DNA of 12,592 bases, taken from NCBI GenBank assembly GCA_002162915.1, contig MABB01000019.1, forward strand, positions 2,051 to 14,642, written 5' to 3'. Under the pieces are notes generated by a model that saw only the letters and a program-made list of their open reading frames with translations, ran no database searches and had not been told where the DNA came from. The position numbers and the translations under genes are program-made. The stretch is from Rhodospirillales bacterium 47_12_T64 (GTDB lineage: Bacteria > Pseudomonadota > Alphaproteobacteria > Kiloniellales > Kiloniellaceae). Shown piece after piece: positions 6,408 to 12,592 of this stretch (the stretch's first letter is position 1; every line of letters begins with the position of its first letter).

Positions 6408-7880
6408 ATGACACTCGAAGATCTTCATGATGATGATAAACTCCACGAAGAATGCGGCGTCTATGCCGTCCATGGTCACAAAGGCGCTGCAGCGCTCGTT
6501 ACTTTAGGCTTGCATGCACTTCAGCATCGCGGACAGGAAGCAGCAGGTATTGTCAGCTATGACGGTAACGAATTTTACAACCATCGGGCACTTGGTTTAG
6601 TTGGGGACAACTTCTCTTCACAAGAAGTAATCGAGCGCCTCAAAGGCCGCTCGTCCATCGGACACACCCGGTATTCAACAACTGGTGAAACCGCTTTAAG
6701 AAATGTACAGCCTCTTTTTGCTGATCTTCACGACGGTGGCTTTGCTCTGTGCCATAACGGGAACCTAACAAACTCTCAAAAAATTCGCGACCAACTCGTT
6801 ATGCGAGGATCAATTTTCCAATCCACAATGGATACGGAAGTCATTCTTCATCTCGTTGCGACCTCAATACAAGATACCATTGTCGGTAAGGTCATCGATG
6901 CCATCCAGCGTATCCAAGGGGCCTATGCGCTTCTTTGCATGACAAAAGAAGGCGTTATCGCGGTTCGCGATCCCAACGGGATTCGCCCTCTGGTTCTCGG
7001 AAAATTTGAAGACTGTTATGTCGTCGCCTCCGAGACCTGCGCACTTGATATTATCGGCGCCGAATTTGTCCGCGACGTAGAACCTGGGGAATTGATCGTT
7101 ATCACCGATGATGGCGTGGAATCCATGCGCCCCTTCCCGCCGACACCACAGCAAACATGTATTTTTGAATATATTTACTTTGCCCGCCCAGATTCGTTCA
7201 TTGATGGTATCAGTGTTTACGAGGCAAGAAAAAACATCGGTAAAGAGCTCGCAATCGAGAATCACATAGAATCTGATGTGGTTGTCCCGGTGCCTGATTC
7301 GGGTGTCCCCGCAGCTATTGGATACTCACAAGAATCCGGTGTCCCCTTCGAACTCGGCATTATCCGCAACCACTATGTCGGTCGTACTTTTATTGAACCC
7401 AGCCAACAAATTCGCAACCTTGGTGTCAAACTCAAGCACAATGCGAACAAAGCCGTACTAGAAGGCAAGCGGGTTATTCTCGTTGACGATTCGCTCGTTC
7501 GGGGAACCACTTCACTTAAAATCGTCGAAATGGTCCGGGCTGCCGGTGCAAAAGAAGTACACATGCGAATTGCGTCTCCGCCGATTGGCTATCCTTATTT
7601 CTATGGTATCGACATTTCCAAGTCCAAGGAACTCCTTGCAGCTCAAATGGACCTAGAAGAAATGACAAAGTACATTGGGGTCGATAGTCTGGCGTTCCTA
7701 TCCGTAGATGGCATGTATCGTGCGATGGGCCTTGAGGGCCGTAACAACAAAGAACCACAGTATTGTGACTCTCCCTTCACTGGATTTTATCCAACTCAGA
7801 TTGATGATTACCAAGATCAGGTAATTGACGTCCCCGAGTTTTTGAAATCGGAAAAGCCAGCTACGAAAAAAGCCGGATAG
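6408..7880 (+). CDS. purF: Amidophosphoribosyltransferase PurF
   Basis: PurF makes 5-phosphoribosylamine from PRPP and glutamine, the first committed step of purine synthesis. ATG 6408 is chosen because AGGAGAG (6393-6399) stands eight bases before it; a GTG at 6360 would overlap cvpA and lacks this support. The resulting 490-residue protein starts with a 15-residue propeptide, MTLEDLHDDDKLHEE, ahead of Cys16, the expected N-terminal nucleophile of the Ntn glutaminase domain. Further glutaminase residues are RGQ (41-43), HTRYSTTG (86-93) and HNGN (116-119). The phosphoribosyltransferase domain has the PRPP loop VILVDDSLVRGTTS (356-369). Of the four Fe-S ligands known in Bacillus PurF only two seem present (Cys251, Cys453); the others align with Tyr397 and Pro450. 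A cluster is therefore unlikely. Confidence 0.96.
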   Translation: MTLEDLHDDDKLHEECGVYAVHGHKGAAALVTLGLHALQHRGQEAAGIVSYDGNEFYNHRALGLVGDNFSSQEVIERLKGRSSIGHTRYSTTGETALRNVQPLFADLHDGGFALCHNGNLTNSQKIRDQLVMRGSIFQSTMDTEVILHLVATSIQDTIVGKVIDAIQRIQGAYALLCMTKEGVIAVRDPNGIRPLVLGKFEDCYVVASETCALDIIGAEFVRDVEPGELIVITDDGVESMRPFPPTPQQTCIFEYIYFARPDSFIDGISVYEARKNIGKELAIENHIESDVVVPVPDSGVPAAIGYSQESGVPFELGIIRNHYVGRTFIEPSQQIRNLGVKLKHNANKAVLEGKRVILVDDSLVRGTTSLKIVEMVRAAGAKEVHMRIASPPIGYPYFYGIDISKSKELLAAQMDLEEMTKYIGVDSLAFLSVDGMYRAMGLEGRNNKEPQYCDSPFTGFYPTQIDDYQDQVIDVPEFLKSEKPATKKAG

Positions 7881-7892
7881 AAAGAATCAGAA

Positions 7893-8615
7893 ATGACCGA
7901 GACGAATAATGGCCGCCTTGAAGGGCGCCTTGCCCTCGTAACTGGTGCATCACGAGGTATCGGCAGAGCCGTCGCCAAACGATTTGCTTCAGAAGGCGCC
8001 CAACTATTACTTATGGCCAGAACCGTTGGTGCTCTTGAAGAGCTTGATGACGAAATTCGTTCTGCTGGCGGGAAAAATCCCATCCTTATTCCTCACGACC
8101 TGAAAGATATGGATGGCCTTGATCAGCTTGGTGCTTCTCTTTTTGATCGCTATGGGAAACTTGATATCCTTGTTGGAAACGCTGGCTCTCTTGGTCCCCT
8201 TTCTCCTATCGGTCACATCAAACCTAAAATTTGGCAAGAAGCATTTGATATCAACGTAACAGCAAACTATCGATTAATTCGAAGCTTGGACCCGCTGTTA
8301 AAAAAATCAGATGCAGGCCGCGCAATTTTCGTGACCACTGGTTCGACCCCAAAAGCTTATTGGAGCCTTTACAAGGCCTCGAAAGCAGCACTGAGCACCA
8401 TGGTTCAGTGTTATGCCAGCGAACTAGAAAAAACCAACGTCAAAGCTAACCTAATCTCCCCAGGACCAATCAGGACCTCTATGAGGGAAAAGGCTTTCCC
8501 CGGTGAAGATCCCATGACCGTCCGTGCGCCAGAGGAAATAACAGACAGCTTTGTTGATCTCGCATCGGTTGACTGCAAGGTTAACGGTCAGATTATTGAT
8601 ATCAGAGAAGACTGA
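7893..8615 (+). CDS. Short-chain dehydrogenase/reductase, YciK-like
   Basis: A 240-residue classical SDR, presumably an NAD(P)-dependent cytoplasmic oxidoreductase; the substrate is unknown. The Rossmann motif TGASRGIG is at 17-24, NAG at 96-98, the structural Asn121 in NVTAN, and the catalytic set Ser151, Tyr160 and Lys164 in YKASK. Segments such as LLKKSDAGRAIFVTTG and SPGPIRTSMREKAFPGEDP resemble E. coli YciK, so that subgroup is the best guess. It follows purF by 12 bases with only a weak purine-rich stretch before the ATG, suggesting co-transcription. It is the last gene before the shared terminator. Confidence 0.9.
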   Translation: MTETNNGRLEGRLALVTGASRGIGRAVAKRFASEGAQLLLMARTVGALEELDDEIRSAGGKNPILIPHDLKDMDGLDQLGASLFDRYGKLDILVGNAGSLGPLSPIGHIKPKIWQEAFDINVTANYRLIRSLDPLLKKSDAGRAIFVTTGSTPKAYWSLYKASKAALSTMVQCYASELEKTNVKANLISPGPIRTSMREKAFPGEDPMTVRAPEEITDSFVDLASVDCKVNGQIIDIRED

Positions 8616-8631
8616 TAAGCATACATTTTGA

Positions 8632-8668
8632 AACGTAAAAGGGCCGCAAGTTGCGGCCCTTTTACGTT
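8632..8668. terminator. Bidirectional intrinsic terminator between SDR gene and der
   Basis: AACGTAAAAGGGCCGCAA (8632-8649) and its exact reverse complement (8651-8668) are separated by a single G, so the practical hairpin has a 16-base stem and an AAGTT loop. The GC-rich core GGGCCGC is flanked by AAAA and TTTT on the two sides, so each transcript meets a U-run after the core. It lies 16 bases after the SDR stop on the plus strand and overlaps the der stop codon (8667-8669) by two bases on the minus strand. It fits a terminator shared by the convergent operons. Confidence 0.9.
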
Positions 8669-10139
8669 ATTGATTACGTTTCTTTTTACCAGCGTAGGGG
8701 TTATCCCCCTTCTTCATATGCATTCTTAGCGGCACTCCCGGAATATCAAAGGTTTGACGAAGATTGTTCTCTAGAAACCTTGTATAGGAAGCCGGGAGAT
8801 CTTCAGGCAAAGAACAGGAAATGGCGAAGGTCGGCGGTCGAGCACGCGCTTGAGTGATGTATTTCAGCTTAATACGCCTTCCGCCTGGTGCGGGCGGCGG
8901 GTGCCTCTCCAGAAGTTCAGCCAGCCATCTGTTCAAGCCAGCCGTTGGCAATCTGATGTTCCAGATGTCGTAAACATCCAACACCATATCCAGCATCTTG
9001 TTGAGCTTGTGCCCTTTGAGGGCTGAGATTGTAACAACAGGGATACCTTTGACTTGAGGTAGTGATGTCAAAAGGCGGTCTTTTAACCGCTGCATCACAG
9101 CATCTTTATCTTTACAGATATCCCACTTGTTGATGACAATAATAAGTGCACGCCCTTCATCAATCACATGACGGGCAATGGTCAAATCCTGTTTATCCAA
9201 CACGCCGTCCGGATCAAGAACCAGAGCAACCACTTGCGCGTATTTCAATGCACGAATGGTATCAGACGCAGATAACTTTTCGATCTTATCTTCAATTTTT
9301 GAGCGTCGTCGCAAGCCAGCAGTATCAACAAGCTTTAGAGGTCGCCCCTTATATTCCCACTCCACGGCAATAGCATCGCGGGTAATTCCGGATTCAGGTC
9401 CGGTCAAAAGGCGATCTTCATCAATCAATTTGTTGATCAAGGTCGACTTACCAACATTCGGACGGCCAACAATGGCAAGCTGAAGAGGACCGCGTTCTTT
9501 TTCCCCTTCTTCAAACCCTTCAAACTCATCTTCTCCCAAATCTTCATCGTTTTGAGTTTCAGACTGATCGTCCAGATGTTTGTCTTCAGGAATTTTGTCT
9601 TTTGGAGGAACACGAACCTCAGCAGTAGCCTTCGCTTCGATCGCGCTCAACATATGCTCACTAATAACATCGTAGAGATCACTGCTACCCAAACCATGCT
9701 CAGCAGAGAACGGGATCGGCTCTCCCAAACCAAGTCGATAAGCATCTATCAGGCCTTCATCGCCGACTTTTCCCTCACACTTGTTCGCCATCAAAGCGAT
9801 TGGGGTTTTACCGCGGCGCAGGTGCTTTGCAAAATGCTCATCAATAGGCATCACGCCAACCCGTGCATCAATAAGCATAAGCACAAGGTCTGCGTCTTCT
9901 ACCGCACGCTCTGTCTGCTGACGCATTCTTGCTTCAAGGCTGCCATCGAAGGCTTCTTCCAGCCCAGCAGTATCGATAATACGAAAACGTCGATCAAAAA
10001 GGTAAGCTTCACCTTCCCGACGATCTCGCGTAACACCTGGCTGGTCATCGACCAACGCCATACGTTTGCCGATAAGACGGTTGAATAGTGTCGACTTGCC
10101 CACATTAGGGCGGCCCACAATAGCAACTGTGAAAGTCAT
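8667..10139 (-). CDS. der: Ribosome assembly GTPase Der (EngA)
   Basis: Der is an essential double GTPase that assists maturation of the 50S ribosomal subunit. The 490 residues contain GTPase domain 1 (P-loop GRPNVGKS 9-16, DTAG 56-59, NKCE 119-122), an acidic linker (about 170-217, rich in Asp/Glu), GTPase domain 2 (GRPNVGKS 225-232, DTAG 272-275, NKWD 337-340) and the KH-like RNA-binding domain (about 395-480), ending in a basic tail GKKKRNQ. Domain 1 has NKxE where the G4 consensus is NKxD. ATG 10139 is preceded by a purine-rich GAGAGAAAG. bamB ends 36 bases upstream, matching the conserved yfgM-bamB-der order. The stop codon lies in the terminator hairpin. Confidence 0.97.
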   Translation of the reverse strand: MTFTVAIVGRPNVGKSTLFNRLIGKRMALVDDQPGVTRDRREGEAYLFDRRFRIIDTAGLEEAFDGSLEARMRQQTERAVEDADLVLMLIDARVGVMPIDEHFAKHLRRGKTPIALMANKCEGKVGDEGLIDAYRLGLGEPIPFSAEHGLGSSDLYDVISEHMLSAIEAKATAEVRVPPKDKIPEDKHLDDQSETQNDEDLGEDEFEGFEEGEKERGPLQLAIVGRPNVGKSTLINKLIDEDRLLTGPESGITRDAIAVEWEYKGRPLKLVDTAGLRRRSKIEDKIEKLSASDTIRALKYAQVVALVLDPDGVLDKQDLTIARHVIDEGRALIIVINKWDICKDKDAVMQRLKDRLLTSLPQVKGIPVVTISALKGHKLNKMLDMVLDVYDIWNIRLPTAGLNRWLAELLERHPPPAPGGRRIKLKYITQARARPPTFAISCSLPEDLPASYTRFLENNLRQTFDIPGVPLRMHMKKGDNPYAGKKKRNQ

Positions 10140-10161
10140 TACTTTAGTCTTTCTCTCGCTG

Positions 10162-10179
10162 ATAAGCCTAGTGGCTTAT
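10162..10179 (-). other. Small hairpin across the bamB stop codon
   Basis: ATAAGCC (10162-10168) and GGCTTAT (10173-10179) form a perfect 7-base inverted repeat with a TAGT loop. On the minus-strand transcript it spans the bamB stop codon (10176-10178) and lies about 22 bases before the der ATG. It has no following U-tract, so it is more likely a processing, stability or translation element than a terminator. Confidence 0.4.
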
Positions 10180-11510
10180 TGCATCGCGATAATTTCAGCT
10201 TCTGCTGTCAGGAAGTACAAGCTATTGCCAGCAATAACTGGTGGCATTGCTGCTCCGTCCGGTAATTCTAGATAACCCAAGATTTCTCCGGTATAGGGAG
10301 AAAGTGAAATGGCTTCGCCATGTGATCCGGCGGTAATCAACCGATCGCTCGCAAGAACAGGCCCCTGCCAAACGATTAAATCTTTTCGATCTTCTGGATC
10401 CATGTAACGTGGCAAAGGCTGTACCCAACGGATACGACCATCCTGACGTCTAACTGCCGCAACCTGGGAATCATTGGTGAGAACATATATAAATTCTCCC
10501 GCTACCCACGGCATCTGTACACCGCCAATATCAGTATCCCAAAGCCGGACACCTTCTTTCAAATCAATGGCGACCATTCGGCCAGAGTGACTTACCGCGA
10601 TAACACGATCCCTGTCAATAACAGGCATCGCACGAATATGGGCAAGATCGGTAAGCGGATCAGTCTTTTTAATCGATGATAGATCAAGCGTCCACTCGAC
10701 TTCACCTTCAATGACATCGATTGCAACGATCTCACCCGAAGAGTAGGGAACAATCAGTTTACGGCCTGCAATCGCAGCACTCGCGCCACCCAGCAAGCTG
10801 GTTTCTGACTGTACACCGACATGGCTCCAGAGACGGCGCCCATCATCTGCAGCAAGCGCCAGAGTTTGATTATCAAGGGTTATGACAAATACGCGTCCCC
10901 CATTGACTGTTGGCGCAGCGCGCATAGGTGCAGGCGCATTCTGTGTCCAGACAACGTCCCCTGACCTTACATCCAGTGCAAAAATTCGTGCAAATCCGGT
11001 GGTAACGAAAATTCGGCCATCGGCGTAGGCTATGCCACCGCCAAAGAAACCATCGTCTTCATCTTCCGGATCGAGATCTTTTTCCCAAAAAACTTTTCCT
11101 GTCAAACGATCAAAGGCTTTTACTGTGGAGCGCGCATCCATTGTGAAGAGCACGGATTCTACGACAATTGGCTGTGCAAGGATAAGCTCGTCTCCATCAC
11201 TTTCCTCTCCAATATCATCATTCCAACTCTCACGCGGCAAATCTCCGAGAGACAGATGGAACATCGCATGTGCAGGATTCCCGCCGTTATGTGTCCAATA
11301 GGTGTTCGTAAAGGGTTGGGGCAAAACAATACGTTGATCTGATATTGTCGGATCGGCGGTCAGCCCCTTATCTACGGACTGGATGGAAATTCGCGCCCCG
11401 GGCAAAGGCGGGAGTTCTTCATCACCGAACCATCCATCAGAGAGGCTACACCCGGTCAGTACAAATCCTAGTCCCAGTATGAACAGGACTTTCCGCATAT
11501 CCAACAACAT
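10176..11510 (-). CDS. bamB: Outer-membrane assembly lipoprotein BamB
   Basis: BamB is a lipoprotein of the BAM complex that scaffolds insertion of beta-barrel proteins into the outer membrane. The 444-residue product has a lipoprotein signal, MRKVLFILGLGFVLTGC, with lipobox LTGC and lipidation at Cys21. A PQQ-like beta-propeller follows, visible as repeated units such as AFDRLTGKVFWEKDL, ALDVRSGDVVWTQNA and AIDLKEGVRLWDTDI. ATG 11510 is preferred: GGAG lies about eight bases upstream, overlapping the end of the preceding gene. TTG 11513 is too close to it, and ATG 11498 is a possible shorter start that keeps the whole signal peptide. It starts five bases after the yfgM-like stop, consistent with coupling. 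Confidence 0.94.
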   Translation of the reverse strand: MLLDMRKVLFILGLGFVLTGCSLSDGWFGDEELPPLPGARISIQSVDKGLTADPTISDQRIVLPQPFTNTYWTHNGGNPAHAMFHLSLGDLPRESWNDDIGEESDGDELILAQPIVVESVLFTMDARSTVKAFDRLTGKVFWEKDLDPEDEDDGFFGGGIAYADGRIFVTTGFARIFALDVRSGDVVWTQNAPAPMRAAPTVNGGRVFVITLDNQTLALAADDGRRLWSHVGVQSETSLLGGASAAIAGRKLIVPYSSGEIVAIDVIEGEVEWTLDLSSIKKTDPLTDLAHIRAMPVIDRDRVIAVSHSGRMVAIDLKEGVRLWDTDIGGVQMPWVAGEFIYVLTNDSQVAAVRRQDGRIRWVQPLPRYMDPEDRKDLIVWQGPVLASDRLITAGSHGEAISLSPYTGEILGYLELPDGAAMPPVIAGNSLYFLTAEAEIIAMQ

Positions 11511-11515
11511 CAATA

Positions 11516-12157
11516 CTACTCCGCCAAGCTCTCAAGTATTTGAACGGCACGTCCTCTTATGCCATTTGGTGCCTCAGTGTCGTCAGCAAGCTGTTGGAAG
11601 AATGCGCGCGCAGCAGCATTATCTCCCTCTCGAAGAGCGACCAAAGCCTGCAACTCAAGAGCACTAAACCGAAACGGGGCCCCTGCAACAGAGAGGCTCG
11701 CCAGACGTTGCTTAACGTCTGTAATGTCTCCGTCTTCAACCAAATGCATCGCAGCCAACAGGGAAGCGACATCTTTGAGCTTTTGGATAGGGGGATCACT
11801 CTTGGCAATATCATCCCAGATTTTAACGGCTGCAGAGGTGTCACCCTTATCAGAAAGCATCCGGGCCTGTTCAAAGCGTGCAAGCGTACCGTAGCCGTCG
11901 TCTTCGCTTGATAAACTTTCCAATTTGGTTTGAGCTTCGTCCGTTTTGCCAGCTTCGCTTAGCTCAAACGCTGCAGCGAAGGTTTCTGACTTCTCAGACT
12001 GAACTGACTGTTGATAACTACCCCAGCCTTTGATCCCGGCGGTAGCTAGTACAATTGCTACTGCTGCGCCAATGACCCAGTTTCCGTATTTTTTCCACAG
12101 AACTTCAACGCGTTCACGTTTCAGATCTTCTTCGATTTCCTGAAAAATATCAGCCAC
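11516..12157 (-). CDS. YfgM-like membrane-anchored TPR protein
   Basis: A 213-residue protein with a short cytoplasmic N-terminus (MADIFQEIEEDLKRERVEVL), one membrane helix (about 25-43) and a periplasmic helical region. The region carries TPR-like units, for example ELSEAGKTDEAQTKLESL and ARMLSDKGDTSAAVKIWDDI. Length, layout and position before bamB match the YfgM/TPR_21 family, which in E. coli associates with the SecYEG translocon and periplasmic chaperones. That function is inferred here. The start is GTG at 12157, with GAGGGA about ten bases upstream. A candidate promoter lies at 12254-12282, and a structured leader is predicted between them. Confidence 0.88.
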   Translation of the reverse strand: MADIFQEIEEDLKRERVEVLWKKYGNWVIGAAVAIVLATAGIKGWGSYQQSVQSEKSETFAAAFELSEAGKTDEAQTKLESLSSEDDGYGTLARFEQARMLSDKGDTSAAVKIWDDIAKSDPPIQKLKDVASLLAAMHLVEDGDITDVKQRLASLSVAGAPFRFSALELQALVALREGDNAAARAFFQQLADDTEAPNGIRGRAVQILESLAE

Positions 12158-12187
12158 GAATTAATTATCCCTCGGTTTACGAACAGT

Positions 12188-12235
12188 GCAGTTTATCCTT
12201 GATAGTCTCTTCATGAGACAAACAAATCAAACTGC
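12188..12235 (-). other. Nested inverted repeats in the yfgM-bamB-der leader
   Basis: GCAGTTT (12188-12194) pairs with AAACTGC (12229-12235), and inside this GTCTC (12205-12209) pairs with GAGAC (12215-12219) around a five-base loop. A further GAT/ATC pairing (12201-12203 with 12226-12228) fits between them. The centres agree to within half a base. It lies between the candidate transcription start (about 12247) and the GTG at 12157, so it could fold as a 5' leader structure, or act as a DNA operator. Confidence 0.4.
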
Positions 12236-12253
12236 GCTCGAAATTCGTTGAAC

Positions 12254-12282
12254 TTTATATAGAAACTTTGCCTTCTCAACAA
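12254..12282 (-). promoter_or_regulatory. Candidate promoter of the yfgM-bamB-der operon
   Basis: Read on the minus strand, TTGTTG (12282-12277), a 17-base spacer and TATAAA (12259-12254) match sigma-70 boxes at 3 of 6 and 5 of 6. Transcription would begin near 12247 and leave a leader of about 90 bases before the GTG. The dyad ATAACC / GGTTAT (12289-12309) lies directly upstream and might be a regulator site. Confidence 0.35.
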
Positions 12283-12440
12283 TCGCCAATAACCAAAATG
12301 ATCGGTTATCTAACAACGGCTTCCCCTAAAATCCTAATATTTTATTTACCAAAGCCCCTTAAGATATTACTTGGGACATTTTGTCGATGTCATACTTGGC
12401 TTATCGTCAGTGTATATTCGACTTAAAACTAGGCAAAATT

Positions 12441-12592
12441 ATGAAACGCTTTTTTGGTATTTTTCTCGCGTGTTTTTTCACTCTTTCCTCTCTGACAGGG
12501 TGCAGTTTAACTGATCCTGTTACAGTTGCAGCCAGCGTCGGTACACTCGTCCACACCGACAAGACAATTACAGATCATTTTGTCAGCTGGGC
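12441..12592 (+). CDS. Small putative lipoprotein (3' end outside window)
   Basis: Fifty codons are visible before the right edge. The start is ATG 12441, with an AGG about seven bases upstream. The protein opens with a clear lipoprotein signal: basic MKR, a hydrophobic stretch and the lipobox LTGC with Cys21 as the lipidation site. The mature part begins with Ser-Leu-Thr-Asp (SLTDPVTVAASVG) and continues TLVHTDKTITDHFVSW. Residue +2 is Ser rather than Asp, which by the usual Lol rule favours the outer membrane. I do not recognise the family with certainty; small alphaproteobacterial lipoproteins with a similar TxKTxxDHxxS stretch exist as far as I recall. It is divergent from yfgM-bamB-der. 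Confidence 0.72.
   Translation, partial: MKRFFGIFLACFFTLSSLTGCSLTDPVTVAASVGTLVHTDKTITDHFVSW

Larger units (their letters stand above)
12158..12440. other. Divergent intergenic region with several dyads
   Basis: This 283-base gap separates the yfgM-bamB-der operon (minus) from a lipoprotein gene (plus). It contains nested inverted repeats at 12188-12235, a dyad ATAACC / GGTTAT at 12289-12309 just upstream of the minus-strand -35, and another at 12318-12356. In the last, TAAAAT / ATTTTA is nested inside GGCTT / AAGCC. TATATT at 12413-12418 could be the -10 of the lipoprotein gene, but no good -35 is seen. I see no coding gene here. Confidence 0.55.

Noticed and set aside
9779-9784. NKxE instead of NKxD in Der GTPase domain 1 as a broken G4 motif
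   Set aside because: As I recall, NKxE occurs commonly in this domain of alphaproteobacterial Der, so it is not a defect.
9552-10088. 178-codon plus-strand open frame inside der
   Set aside because: It lies antisense to the conserved GTPase domain 1 of Der and resembles no known protein.
11511-11513. TTG start for bamB at 11513
   Set aside because: ATG follows immediately at 11510 with better Shine-Dalgarno spacing.
1-12592. Mobile element, CRISPR array, prophage, defence or secretion cluster
   Set aside because: No transposase, integrase, repeat-spacer pattern or defence gene appears; every sizeable gene belongs to a core or common family.

Overview
This window looks like an ordinary chromosomal core region of an alphaproteobacterium with moderate base composition (about half G+C by eye). 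The protein families and the order dnaB, mlaEF, radA, cvpA, purF, SDR facing yfgM-like, bamB, der suggest the broad Rhodospirillales/Kiloniellales/Sneathiellales neighbourhood. That placement is inference from gene order and protein style, not from a search. I saw no tRNA, rRNA, CRISPR array, insertion sequence, phage gene or toxin-antitoxin pair.

Layout. Plus strand, 2-1312: the replicative helicase DnaB, with its N-terminus cut off by the window edge. After a 321-base gap holding candidate promoters and a hairpin come mlaE and mlaF, overlapping by four bases, which encode the permease and ATPase of a lipid-transport ABC system. Next is a phytanoyl-CoA-dioxygenase-like Fe(II)/2-oxoglutarate enzyme (3291-4013). 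A second promoter-bearing gap leads to radA, cvpA, purF and a YciK-like short-chain dehydrogenase (4249-8615). These four are tightly spaced and probably co-transcribed. A long perfect inverted repeat (8632-8668) closes this block and also the opposing one.

Minus strand, 12157 down to 8667: a YfgM-like membrane-anchored TPR protein, the BAM lipoprotein BamB, and the double GTPase Der, in the order known from many Proteobacteria. A 283-base divergent region with several dyads separates this operon from a plus-strand lipoprotein gene that runs off the right edge.

The genes cover housekeeping work: replication (DnaB), recombination and branch migration (RadA), purine synthesis (PurF), outer-membrane lipid and protein homeostasis (MlaEF, YfgM-like, BamB), ribosome assembly (Der) and a CvpA membrane protein. 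I found no convincing undescribed system. The points worth a second look are modest: the dioxygenase gene between mla and radA, mlaEF without mlaD, a PurF that has lost half its expected Fe-S ligands, structured intergenic regions at 1313-1633 and 12158-12440, and tiny ORFs abutting the mlaE and radA starts.
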